This document shows, piece after piece, positions 1 to 9,943 of a DNA stretch of 64,000 nt. Positions within the stretch are counted from its first letter, which is position 1; the number at the start of each line of letters is the position of its first letter. The stretch spans positions 162,360,334-162,424,333 of the forward strand of contig CM040120.1 of the NCBI GenBank assembly GCA_022559845.1, in the 5' to 3' direction. The translations under genes and the position numbers were made by a program. The stretch comes from Amorphophallus konjac. Lineage: Eukaryota; Streptophyta; Magnoliopsida; Alismatales; Araceae. The notes beneath the pieces are model-generated. The model saw only the letters and a list, made by a program, of their open reading frames with translations. It was not told the DNA's origin and ran no database searches.

Positions 1-228
1 ATTTTCCTATTTTCTTGAGTCATTTTGATGTATTTGCCTATGTTTTGAGTCATGTTACTAGGTTATCATGTTATTTACTTATGTTTGTATGTAGGCTAGT
101 GGGCTAATGGGGCTAGTAGGTCTTATTGGGCCATTTCTTTGGTCTGGCCCATGGGCGCCCCTCTCCCCACCCCTTGGTCTTCCGTCATTTGTCCATTTCA
201 TGAGGACTTTTTGTAAATTGGGTTTTTC

Positions 229-239
229 TATATATAGGA
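229..239 (+). promoter_or_regulatory. TATA box of element A LTR
   Basis: The motif ctatatatagg lies in the same relative place as the TATAAATAGG of the element H LTRs (57222-57231 and 62540-62550, minus strand). It is followed by a CT-rich leader. The inferred transcription start is about 30 bases downstream, on the + strand. Confidence 0.6.
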
Positions 240-300
240 CCCCAAACCCCCTCTTTTGAAGTAATGAAGTATTACAGAATTTGCCACAGCATTTGTGCAC

Positions 301-420
301 CTCTCCTTCTCTCTCTAGCTATCTCTCTCTCTCCTATTCTCTCTCTCTCTAAAGGGGGCGGCCCCCTCTCTCTCTCCTCCCCCTCTCTCTCCCAAATTCG
401 CACCATCCTCTCTCTCTTCA
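301..420 (+). repeat. CT-rich leader with conserved GC palindrome
   Basis: Runs of ctctctct flank a 15-base inverted repeat, agggggcggccccct, at 353-367. The same arrangement is present in both LTRs of element H (57080-57094 and 62354-62368, minus strand). It sits just after the presumed transcription start and would be in the 5' leader of the RNA. Confidence 0.7.
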
Positions 421-2455
421 CCTTGCCACCTCACCTTGCCACATCACCCACCCTTTCACCTCCCAAGGCCACATTAACTCTCCCATTTAATCCCTCCCTC
501 TTCCAAGGCACCCCTTGGCATTCCCCATACACCCCCTCACTTCCCCAAGCACCCCCTTCACCCCTCCCAAGCTAAAATTCGAATTTTCCTCCCTTTGGGG
601 ACTGTACCCATTCATTCCCAGCCCCTTCACCTCCCTAGGTCGCAGCCCCCCAACCCCCCTTCCCATTGTTCTTCCTTTGGCCTACCAAGTTCTTCCACCC
701 CTCTCCCCCCTTTGATCAGTCTGCAGGTGGCAGAGGAAGGGTCATCTTGCAGAAGCTGTCACGGAGTCATACGGAGACCTCTGAAGACGTACCATACATT
801 GCTGGAAAGGTCGACCAGTTGACTTCGCAGGCGAGGTGACCTCATCTCATTCCGAGTTCGAGGCTGCCTGGGAGAGCCATTCTCCCCCGACTGCGCTGGA
901 CTTCCCCTGTCAAGTTCCTGAACCTGATTTGAAGCTGTACCACGACAAACGGCGGAGGATTCAGACTGAGAGTTCTTCAACAAAGTTCCTCCACGTCCTA
1001 TCCTCTTCCAGGATCAGGAAGCGGAATCACGATCGGCATCCGGAGGCTAGAGTTCTCGCTCTTCTTCCTCGACTAGACGGGTCTGCCTCCCACAACCTGT
1101 AGCGACCAGCTACCACTCATCGGCGTCCCCCAGTCCGCCCCGACATCAGACGGCTTCCTCACCAGTTTTCCTGCAAAGAGGGTTCCTCCACGGTTCCAAC
1201 AATTTCGACGGTTCGAGATTTGGTGTCCAGGAGCGGCCGGGACAACTCCTGCAAGTCACTGTTCATGTCAGGTAGCTGTTGCGGCCAGAAGCTGCCACCT
1301 TGTTCGAAGCTTTACCCGGACCAGCCACTAGAAGATTCAAGCCACGAGTTCTTCTACGAATATCTTCCTCCACCTGTCCTCTTTTGGGATCAAGAAGCGG
1401 AAGTGCGTTCAACATCCGGAGGTCAGAGCTTTCGTTTTTCTTCCTCCACTGGACGGGTCTGCCTCCCACAACGACCAGCTGCCACTCATCGGCGTCCCCC
1501 AGTCCACCCCGACATCAAACGGCTGCCCTGTCAGTTTTGCTGCAGAGAGGACTCGCTCACGGTTCCAGAAACTCCAGTAGCTCGTGATTTGGAGTTCAGA
1601 AGCCATCGGGGCGATCTCTGCATCATGCTGTCAGAAACAGGGAGCTGTCGCACCCAGATTCTGCCTCCCCGATCAAACCCCACCCCGGACCAGCAACTGC
1701 AGCAGAAGAAATCAAGGAAATTCAGGGACATCCGCGTGCCAGATACGAGGAATTCCACGCTGGTCTCGCCTCCGGCGAAATTCAGGAACGCGATCTACAG
1801 TCCAGGAATCATCGGGTAGTCAGCCGTCGCTGGTTGCAAGTGGGAACATCCTCGGCGTCCAACCTACCTTTCCCCGACGGTTCTCCCTTCCCCGCCTGGC
1901 CGGCTTACCGCCCCTCCCTGCGGGAGGTAGTGTTTGATTGTACTTGAATATTTCCCACCCCCGAGATCACCCTCCTGCGCGAGGTGTAGTGATTGTACTT
2001 TTAAACAGGATTGAAGCTTCATCGGCGCAGTGTGCGGGGGAACCCACACTTCCCCGCTCGCCCTCGTCTCCGACCGGGGTTGGTTTTCTCAAACCAACCA
2101 GGTGAGCTTTGCCCTTGCCCCTTTATTCCTGTTCATTTCATATTTGCGAGACTTATCCGCTGGTTGGAGAGCGAGTGCCCGATCCCGGAGCCACCATCTT
2201 AGTATGGTCACCGTGGCTAAAAGTGAGCGAGTGACCTAGTGCCCTCAAGGCACCCGGCCGCCCTTGTTTGTGGGCTTCATACCTTTGGGAGGGACAACCT
2301 TAGCGGTGCTGGTCCTCTAGCCAGCCAGGGGCTAACTCCACCACCTCGACTCGGCATCACCGAGTCACCACGGGAATCGCGAGCGTGCGGTGTGTTGGCG
2401 ACTCTCTAGTAGCTCTCAAGTCTTGTTGTTGCTATTGCGAATTAAGTCATAGGGA

Positions 2456-4405
2456 TCAAATTCTATTGCTGCATTTTGGTGTCACATAACATGTCATATG
2501 CTGGTTTATTGAAACAGACTTGTTCTTGTTAAGAGCATGATTGTTTGCATGAAATTTATTCTTATCACTAACAAACCAGCATTGTGAAATTTTGTGTCCT
2601 AGTTTACTACAATGAAAACACTCAATTTTTCTTTTCTGAGATGAAAGATTTTTATCATGATATCTCCTAGCATTCTTATCATCCTTCTCCATCAACTTAC
2701 ACTCATGCATCAGATGTCCAGCTTTATGACAGTAATGACATATAATATTCTTTCTAGATGCATGTGAGTGTGTGTGAGGACTGTGATCAGCAAACACTGA
2801 TGAACCCTTTTCATTTATTTTCTGATTTACAGTCCTTTTCTGATTTTTATCCTCTTTTCCTGTTTTCTTAGCCTTGTACTGACTTGGAGATGAAGTAGAA
2901 ATCTTTTCATGTTCAGAGGTTTTAATGAAAATAGTTTTCAGCTTGGATCCACCAACCTTTTTCAACTTTTCAGTTTGTTTCTGATTCTTCTGAACATTTG
3001 GTTGTTTATTTTCTGAGGTGGTGGCTACATCAGATGCTTTGATAAAGGATGTCGTCAGCTTATTTTCAAAAGCCTTTTTATTGACATTATTGTAGCCTAA
3101 CCCTTCCCTTTGAGTATTGACCTTAACTCCTAACAACATGTCCAGATTTTCTTGTCCACTTACAAACTTTGACAGAGAGTTCTTTAAGTCTTGGATTTCA
3201 TTTTCTAAAGAGGTGATTTGTAACTCATAACTGGCAATCTCTTGCTCACTGCAATTCATAGCTTCATTCAAAACTTTGTTAGCAGTTTTATATTTCTCAA
3301 TTTCATTTTCCAGATTGCTCAGTTTATCAGAATCTTCAACACAAATACTTTTTCCTCTTTCCAAAGTTAGAAGTCTCTCTGACTTAGTGGAGTTCAGCAT
3401 TTTCAATTTCTCATTTTCTTGCTTAAGTTTGTCATTCTGAATTAACTCATTTATCAAAGTCTGATCTTCTGAGTTAGTTTCAAGTTTTCTTCCAGCCTTG
3501 AATTCCTTCAAATCTTTTTCCTTTTTTTCAATGTTTTTATGTAATTCCACATTCACAGATTTGATGGCTTCAAGTTTTTCAGCAAGCAAGTTTTTCTCCT
3601 GCTCAAGTTTCTCAAAATTTTTATCATTTTTATTAGCAGATGTTCTCAGAGAATCATTTTCAGATTTCAGCTTGTTTAAATCTGAGTTTACACTTTCAAA
3701 GTTTTTCAGCAATTTTTCATACTGGTCATGATAGTTAACAAGAGTCTGATTATCATTATCTGAGTTGAATTTTTCTTTGAGTTCAGATATCACATTTATA
3801 TGATCTTGATGTTCAGTTTTCAATAATGAAACTTGTTTCTTCAATATTTGAAAATCAGACATACAGGCATCATGAATATTTTTCAATTCAACACAATTTC
3901 TACAAGGAGAGCTTGAACTATCTAAACCAGTACACTTCTTTAATTTTTTATACTGTTTTCTTAACAGTTCATGAGATTCAAATAATTCAGCATATGCATT
4001 CTCCCAATCTTCTAGAGAAAAATTCTCGAAGACATTTACCTCATCATCATCATCTTCTTCAGTTTGATTGCTGCCTTGATCATTTCTGTCAGTCATCATG
4101 CAGGTGTCCACATCTCTCTTCTGAGTTCGCTTCAGCATATCCAGAATATCTTTAGCAGAACTGCAATCAAAGAAGCATGAGTGAAAGGCTCTATCAGTAG
4201 CTGCTTTCATCAGATTTATAGCTGTCTGATTCTCCTCATACATTGATTCGTGACTGTCAGTCCATTTGGACCTTTTCTTTGGTAATTTATGAGGACCATG
4301 TGAAATCACTTTCCACAGGTCTGGATCAACAGATTTAACATAAGCACGTAAAGCACTGTGCCACTGGTTGAAATCAGAATCACTAAAGACGGGTGGACAA
4401 GCCAT
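2456..4405 (-). CDS. gag: Copia (Sirevirus-type) Gag, C-terminally truncated
   Basis: This is the retrotransposon capsid/nucleocapsid protein, which packages element RNA in cytoplasmic particles. Residues 1-130 form the conserved copia Gag N-domain, with FNQW near residue 14 and an LWKVISHGPH motif. Residues about 150-460 are Lys/Glu-rich coiled coil. A Sirevirus-like NLDMLLG...GLGYN segment follows near residue 425. Two CCHC zinc knuckles lie near residues 552-566 (CHYCHKAGHLMHEC) and 591-605 (CFHCSKLGHKISQC). The frame is uninterrupted, but the last dozen residues (below 2492) are translated from the LTR of element A, so the true C-terminus and any downstream pol are displaced. The start ATG at 4405 follows the PBS by about 120 bases. 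Confidence 0.85.
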   Translation of the reverse strand: MACPPVFSDSDFNQWHSALRAYVKSVDPDLWKVISHGPHKLPKKRSKWTDSHESMYEENQTAINLMKAATDRAFHSCFFDCSSAKDILDMLKRTQKRDVDTCMMTDRNDQGSNQTEEDDDDEVNVFENFSLEDWENAYAELFESHELLRKQYKKLKKCTGLDSSSSPCRNCVELKNIHDACMSDFQILKKQVSLLKTEHQDHINVISELKEKFNSDNDNQTLVNYHDQYEKLLKNFESVNSDLNKLKSENDSLRTSANKNDKNFEKLEQEKNLLAEKLEAIKSVNVELHKNIEKKEKDLKEFKAGRKLETNSEDQTLINELIQNDKLKQENEKLKMLNSTKSERLLTLERGKSICVEDSDKLSNLENEIEKYKTANKVLNEAMNCSEQEIASYELQITSLENEIQDLKNSLSKFVSGQENLDMLLGVKVNTQREGLGYNNVNKKAFENKLTTSFIKASDVATTSENKQPNVQKNQKQTEKLKKVGGSKLKTIFIKTSEHEKISTSSPSQYKAKKTGKEDKNQKRTVNQKINEKGSSVFADHSPHTHSHASRKNIICHYCHKAGHLMHECKLMEKDDKNARRYHDKNLSSQKRKIECFHCSKLGHKISQCWFVSDKNKFHANNHALNKNKSVSINQHMTCYVTPKCSNRI

Positions 4406-4524
4406 TGAAACAGATAGCAGATAGATTCAATGCAACAGGAATATTGATGCACTAAAAACAAATTAGCACCTAAGATCGCAAGATCGAATCTGCAGGTCGC
4501 TGGACCTTGTATGCAGACACTTGC

Positions 4525-4536
4525 TCTGATACCAAC
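4525..4536 (-). other. Primer-binding site of element B (initiator tRNA-Met type)
   Basis: The minus strand reads GTTGGTATCAGA directly inside the LTR boundary at 4537. This matches the TGGTATCAGAGC signature complementary to the 3' end of initiator tRNA-Met, as used by most copia elements. Confidence 0.8.
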
Positions 4537-5437
4537 TATTAGGGTGCTAGGCCCGGATACAGAGGGGGGGGTGAATGTATCCCTCTATGAATAATGGCCA
4601 AATAAAACCTTGGATGCTAGAGATAGACACAGAATAGAACTAATTCGATTCAACTCAAATACAAACACTTGGAGCGCGCCTATTCAAGCATCTAGCGGAA
4701 GCAAAGCAAACAATCAAACCACTGCACAATAGATTTTTTAGGTGGTTCGGTCCTCCAGACCTACATCCACCCCTCACTCCCAACCGGAGTGAGGCTTCAC
4801 TAGCAAATGCTAGAACCAAGCAGACTCAGTCTGCAAACAGTTGCTGCCACATAGCTTGACCAGGGGAACAGCCTCCCCTCTTCCTCCCAACCGGAGGGAC
4901 ACCCAAGTGACTCCCAGTCACTTGGAAACTAGAGGTCAAAGACCTCTCTTCCTCCAGACCAGGAGGGACCCCTGGACTTGCAACCCACAAGCCCAGAACC
5001 GGAGACAAGTCTCCCTTCTCCTGAATCCACAGGAGGAACCCGACCTCAGTCCAGAGGATCGGAAGTACAAAGGTAATCAGAAAAACAAAGGAAAACAATA
5101 AACGAAAATAACACAGCAATCAGAAAGCTGTAAAAGATGAAAACACAGATGTGGCTCTCAACGGAGCTGACTGGCCTGGATCTGATCCATGGTCCAGTAG
5201 GAACTAGTCTTCAGATGAAGCTTCTTCTTTCTCTTCCTTTTTCTTCTCTACTTCCTTCACTCACTCGCGAGCTCTCTTTCTTTCTCTTTTTACTTCTACT
5301 GTTTCTCTCACTCTGCCACTCTTCTTTTTCTTCTTCTTCTCTTCTCACTGGATCGAATACTCTCTGCTGCTCTCAGACTCGATGTATAGACTTTGCTCCT
5401 TTTCTATCGATCCACCTTCTTTAGTGGAAGACGGCTC

Positions 5438-5446
5438 ATATATATA
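5438..5446 (-). promoter_or_regulatory. TATA box of element B LTR
   Basis: The minus strand carries TATATATAT between the U3 repeat field and the polypyrimidine block, matching the position of CATATAAG in the element D LTR. A (CAG)6-like microsatellite follows immediately at 5447-5461. Confidence 0.55.
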
Positions 5447-5639
5447 GCAGCAGCAGCAGCAGCTCCTGGGCGCGTGGCTTCCACGTTTTCCCGCCCAAGG
5501 AATTCGCTAGAACCGAGGTAGCTTCATCCACGTGTCAGCATCTGCATACCTCATCCTCCTGGGATCACGAGCCAGGTCATCAATCTCGGTAAGAATCCGT
5601 GTCAGACATAGCATCGGATAAGTCATCACTTTAAGTCTG

Positions 5640-6820
5640 AACACCCTGTACAGACTCTGTGAATGCAAAGCATTGTATAGACTTCAGAGATCAATATAGC
5701 AAGTGTGTACAGAGTGAGGGAGTGTATAGACTTAGAATATTAAGACCAGTGTATAGACTTTAATGACTCATGCAACCGGACACGTGACAAAACAGTGAGC
5801 AGTGAAACGACTCGAGTAACTACAGTAAATGACACGAAAACACAAGAGCAAAGATAAAAAGGATGACTCGAGATGATCAACTAAATACTTGAAGGAACGA
5901 CACGAGATACACAAGATTACTACAGTGCGAAATAAAGAGAGAATGACACGAGGTCAGATGAAAACAGCATGAGGTAAAAAGAGAACGACACGAGATATAT
6001 AATAATAAAGCTAACACTACAAAGAGAACGACACGAAGTATCACTGTAATAAAATAAACACTACGAAGAGAACGACACTAGATACACAATAATAAAGCTA
6101 ACACTACAAAGAGAACGACACGAAGTCAGATGAGAACAGCACGAGGTGAGAAGGAAATAATACGGAGTAAAAACGGTAGAAAAACACGTGATCAGAGGAA
6201 ACCTGGATGAAGATAGAAAGAAGCAACACAAAGACATAAAAATAACACTAAGACACAAACACAGAAACAACACGAAGATATAAAATACAGAAATAACATG
6301 ACGACACGACAAGAGACGGTCAATCGAGACGCAGACTCTGTACAGACTTAAGCTAAAACAAGACAGTCGATGTACATACTTCTAAGTGATGATGAACTAT
6401 GTATGGACTTGGCTTGAGATGCTGCATGAGACGGTGCAGGATGTATAGACTTTACAGTTAAAGCACATGCCACTGTATATACTTGCATGAGACAGTCAGT
6501 GAGATGCTCAACAATGTATAGACTTGAAAGAACTCCAATCGATGTATAGACTCTGAAATGCTTGAAGAGGATATACATACATCAAGAGATGCTGCATGCC
6601 AATGTATAGACTACATGAAGAAACACACGATGCAATGTGTGGACTTGGTGACACATGCAGACAGATGAGTGTTCAGTCTATGCCAGCAAGCTACACGGTG
6701 TGTAGACTTAGAAGTGCCTGCAGCTGTGCAATGTGCAACCAATGTATGGACTTGTCGTGCCTACACAGGGCGTTGTACACATTTGCTGCCTGATGCAAAT
6801 GTGCAGACTCTATAAATGCA
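5640..6820 (-). repeat. Dispersed array of TGTATAGACTT motifs in U3
   Basis: Roughly 18 copies of a motif near tgtatagactt are scattered at irregular 25-45 base spacing, for example at 5733, 5753, 6341, 6401, 6441, 6515, 6542, 6603, 6636, 6701, 6742 and 6803. The spacers are unrelated to one another. A comparable array with a diverged core fills the same part of the element D LTR. Confidence 0.75.
5800..6180 (-). repeat. About 43-bp tandem repeat with gaacgacacga core
   Basis: gaacgacacga-like cores start at 5895, 5941, 5983, 6026, 6070 and 6113, giving a 42-46 base period. More degenerate units occur on both sides. The array interrupts the TGTATAGACTT field of the same LTR. Confidence 0.75.
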
Positions 6821-7108
6821 TGTGAGTGCTTTATGCAGCAGATAACCAGTCTGAACATATGAAAGACTGAATGAACATTTGAATGACAGACTGAATATAA
6901 GAATGACTGAGTTATGATCTGATAAAATGACTGAATATAGAATGACTGAATAAAACCATGATGATTCACAGTGATTAACTCACATTGAAACCAATCATCA
7001 CAAACCCCTAAAGCCAATCATCAAAACCACAAGCCACAGGGGCCAGGGGCATAACAGCTCGGTTAGGGCGGAGTGCCACTAAACTAAGGAAAAGGTAGCT
7101 CCGACCGA

Positions 7109-7690
7109 TCACTCGGGGCTTGTTGGTTGTGCTGCATGATACAGCTTCATATGTTTTCCATTGAGGGGAGAAAACTGGATGACTCCTTTGTGGTCTACAA
7201 GGATGTAGGCACCCCCTTCATATACTCGGCGGACGATATACGGCCCGACCCAATTTTTGACCAGCTTCCCTTTGGGGTTGGAGGCCATCACTTCTCTTCT
7301 TTTGACCATTACTAGGTCTCCTTTCTTGAATTCTCGACCCTTGACTAGCTTGTCAAAAGCGCGGGCCATGCGAGCTTGGTAGAGTTGGATGTTTTGCTGT
7401 GCCTGGAGGCGTTTTCCTTCGAGCTCGGCGAGCTCCTCCAATCTTCTTTCTGCATTGGCCTGTTCACCACTGACTAGTCCGTGCTGGACGGCAACTCGCA
7501 ATGAAGGAACTTCAAGTTCGATGGGCACTACAGCTTCCGACCCATAGACGAGGGAGAAAGGTGAACAGCCGGTTGGGGTCTTGTAGACAGTACGATAGGC
7601 CCAAAGTGCTTCGTACATCCTCTCTTCCCAATCCTTTTTATTAGACTTGACAGTCTTCGCCAACAGCGTGCATAAGGTCTTGTTAAAGGC
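7109..7690 (-). pseudogene. pol: Element C integrase C-terminal part
   Basis: This piece follows a premature TAA at 7691-7693 in the same frame as the upstream polyprotein. It carries the end of the integrase core (WAYRTVYKTPTGCSPFSLVYG, with the plant gypsy signature of a Thr-Gly near the core end) and the C-terminal domain (FKKGDLVMVKRR ... LVKNWVGPYIVRRVYEGGAY). It ends at a natural-looking TGA (7109-7111). The piece alone lacks the catalytic residues. Confidence 0.85.
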
Positions 7691-9709
7691 TTATGCGAGT
7701 CCATTGGCTTGAGGGTTGTAGGGGGATGATGTCCTCCAGTTGATTTTGTATTTATCGGCCAGCCGATAAACCTTCTGGTTCCTAAAGTGACTGCCATTAT
7801 CAGAGACGATTCGACTGGGGATCCCGAACCGAAATATTACATTCTGCCGGAAGAATCTTGCAACTAGTTCTCCCGTCACATCTCTTAGTGCTACTGCCTC
7901 CGCCCATCTGGAGAAGTAGTCCGTAGCTGCTAAGATGTATCTGCACCCTGATGAAGATGCTGGTAGCGGCCCTACTACGTCCGTGCCCCACTGAGCAAAC
8001 GGCCAGCTTGGTAGGGTGGGATGCAATGGCACTGGAGGCCTCCTTGCCACATTAACATGTTCTTGACACTTCTGACAAGCTTTGGCAAACTTGCAGCAAT
8101 CATCAAATATAGTGGGCCAATAGTAACCCAGCTTCTTTATCTCAATTTTCATCTTCGGGCCAGCCTGGTGTGCTCCAGCTGATCCTGCATGGACCTCCTG
8201 CATTACCTGTCCTGCTTCTGCTGAAGACAAGCAACGGAGTAGGACTTTCCTTCGGGCATCTGCCATAATTCGGAACAAGGTCCCGCTTCTCATCTCGTAA
8301 GAATCCTTGATTCTCAAGAGCTTCATTCTCTGTTCCTTTTCTTTTGGAAGTTGCTGGTGTTGAAACCAGCGTAGGAGATGCTCTCGCCAATCGGGCTGCT
8401 GAACCCCTTCGATGACTGCTACTTCCATCTCTTGTTCATCGGCCAGGACCTCTGTTACGCTGGGGACCTGTCGGCGGTTGATTACTGTTATATTCAGGCT
8501 TGTGTCTGGCGGGACCGCCAATGAACTGGCCAGCTTAGCGAGGGCGTCTGCCTGAGCATTCTGGCCTCGATTGATGTGCTTGATGCTGATGAAGTAAAAT
8601 CTTGACATCAGGCGAGTCGCCAACTGGTGATAGGGGAGAAGCTCTTGCTTTCGTACATCGAACTCTCCTTCCAGCTGTTTTATAACTAGCATGGAGTCTC
8701 CGAATGCTTCCAACATCTGAATTCCCATGGACAGAGTAATTTGCAACCCGATTATCAGGGCTTCATATTCCGCTTCATTGTTTGTGCATTGCTTGTTTAT
8801 GGAACAGGATGTATGCACCACTTCTCCTTCTGGGGATTTCAGGACTATGCCTGCTCCTGCCCTGACTCTGGCTGATCCAGTGGTAGCGGTGTCAATTCTG
8901 GAAGCGCCATCAAAGTATAGCTGCCATAGGGAGGGCTGTACTTGAACGGCTTCTAGGGTTTCATCTTCAGGAAGCTCCGGCTCCAACGGGCAATCCGCGG
9001 GTACTGGGTGCTCAGCGAAGAAGTCTGCAATAGCTTGGCCCTTGACAGCCTTGCGCGGCACGTAGGAGATATCAAACTCCATAAGGATTACCGCCCATTT
9101 GCCCAGGCGGCCTTTGAGTGCCGGTTGAGACATGATGTACTTCAGGGGATCCTCTTTGGACACCAAGCTGATTTCATGCGACAACATATAGTGTCGGAGC
9201 TTCTTAACTGCGAAGACCAGTGCCAGACAGATCTTCTCAATATAAGTATATTTCTCTTCAGTTCTGACCAGTCTCCGACTGAGGTAATAGAGGGCTTGCT
9301 CTTTCCCTTCTTCATTATTCTGGGCCAGCATTGCCCCCAAAGAATTATGTGTAGCTGCTATATACAGTATCAATGGTCGTCCCTTCACCGGTGCGCCCAA
9401 CACTGGAAGAGTTTTCAGGTAGTCTTTTAGCTTGTCAAAGGCTGCCTGGCAATCTTCATCCCAATGAAAGGGAACCTCTTTCATCATCAACTTATGAAAA
9501 GGCTGACATCGCCCTGACAAATTGGAAATGAACCGCCGGATATAAGCTAAGCGGCCCTGTAATGATCTCAGCTCGGAGATGTTCCTTGGCGGAGGTAACC
9601 CCTGAATTGCCTTGATCTTTATGGGGTCTATCTCGATTCCCCGATATCGGACGATGAAGCCTAAGAATTTTCCGCTCGACACTCCGAACGCACATTTCAT
9701 GGGGTTCAT
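7691..9709 (-). pseudogene. pol: Element C RT end, RNase H, archaeal-type RNase H and integrase core
   Basis: The 672-residue open segment belongs to a stop-broken polyprotein. Residues 1-110 are the RT connection (GKFLGFIVRYRGIEIDPIKIKAI). Residues 110-230 are a degenerate gypsy RNase H. Residues about 260-395 are the second RNase H (LYFDGAS, GAGIVLKSPEGE, NNEAEYEAL), the hallmark of the Tat lineage. From about 490 comes integrase: the zinc-binding H/C region (HAGSAGAHQ ... CQKC), then the first catalytic Asp in WGTDVVG and the second in IVSDNG. The catalytic Glu would be the 36th residue after that Asp, and there the codon is the stop TAA at 7691-7693. Confidence 0.9.
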
Positions 9710-9943
9710 CTTCAGCTCATGCTGCCTTAGCCTCTGAAAGACAATCTAGAGGTCTTGCAGATGATCTTCTTTTCTTCTGGTTTTGATCACCAGGTCATCT
9801 ATGTAGCATTCAACCTTGTGGTAGAGCAGCTCATCAAAGATTTTGGTCATCGCACGCTGATAGGTTGCGCCAACATTCTTCAGTCCGAACGGCATTCTCT
9901 TGTAATGATAAATGCCTTTAGGGGTTCGGAAAGCAGTATGGAC
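9710..9943 (-). pseudogene. pol: Element C reverse transcriptase core between two stops
   Basis: In the same frame as its neighbours, this stretch reads through RMPFGLKN and the catalytic YIDD box (codons at 9794-9805). It is bounded by a TGA at 9944-9946 on the upstream side and broken by a TAG at 9746-9748. The RT active site is intact in sequence, but the protein cannot be made without two suppression events. Confidence 0.85.

Larger units (their letters stand above)
1..2491 (+). mobile_element. Element A: LTR (3' LTR or solo LTR), left end outside window
   Basis: The stretch is collinear, on the + strand, with the reverse complement of both LTRs of element H. Shared landmarks in order are a GCCCATGGGC palindrome near 147, a TATA box at 229, CT-rich tracts around a GC palindrome at 353-367, and a late block with 'gaagcttcatcggcgc' near 2005. 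It ends with gtcacataaca at 2491, matching the H terminus gtcacatca. Directly after that is the gag of element B with no primer-binding site, so this is the right boundary of an insertion into B. The start lies left of base 1, so the TSD cannot be checked. The open frames inside it (for example 1220-1819) have no recognisable domain and are LTR sequence. Confidence 0.85.
2492..7038 (-). mobile_element. Element B: Sirevirus-like Ty1/copia retrotransposon, 5' part
   Basis: Read on the minus strand, this is a 5' LTR (7038-4537), a tRNA-iMet-type PBS (4525-4536), a short leader and a gag gene cut off at 2492 by element A. The rest of the element, if it exists, lies left of element A. Gag organisation and LTR ends (TGTTAGGGTGC-type, here TATTAGGGTGC) match element D, so B and D are members of related families. 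B appears to have inserted 70 bases downstream of the element C integrase stop. Confidence 0.8.
4537..7038 (-). repeat. 5' LTR of element B
   Basis: The LTR begins at 4537 next to the PBS. Its opening (tattagggtgctaggcc) aligns with both LTRs of element D (23568 and 41608). Its body has the same layout as D: a polypyrimidine block (5220-5400), a TATA box (5438-5446, minus) and a U3 filled with short repeats. The right end is placed at ccaca (7038) by analogy with the element D end (atcacagaggtaca) and is uncertain by some tens of bases. Confidence 0.7.

Noticed and set aside
1220..1819. 199-residue + strand open frame
   Set aside because: It lies inside the element A LTR, has no domain, overlaps other open frames on both strands and does not keep its frame in the homologous LTRs of element H.
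4525..4536. tRNA gene fragments at the TGGTATCAGA sites
   Set aside because: These are 12-18 base primer-binding sites next to LTR ends, with no cloverleaf around them.
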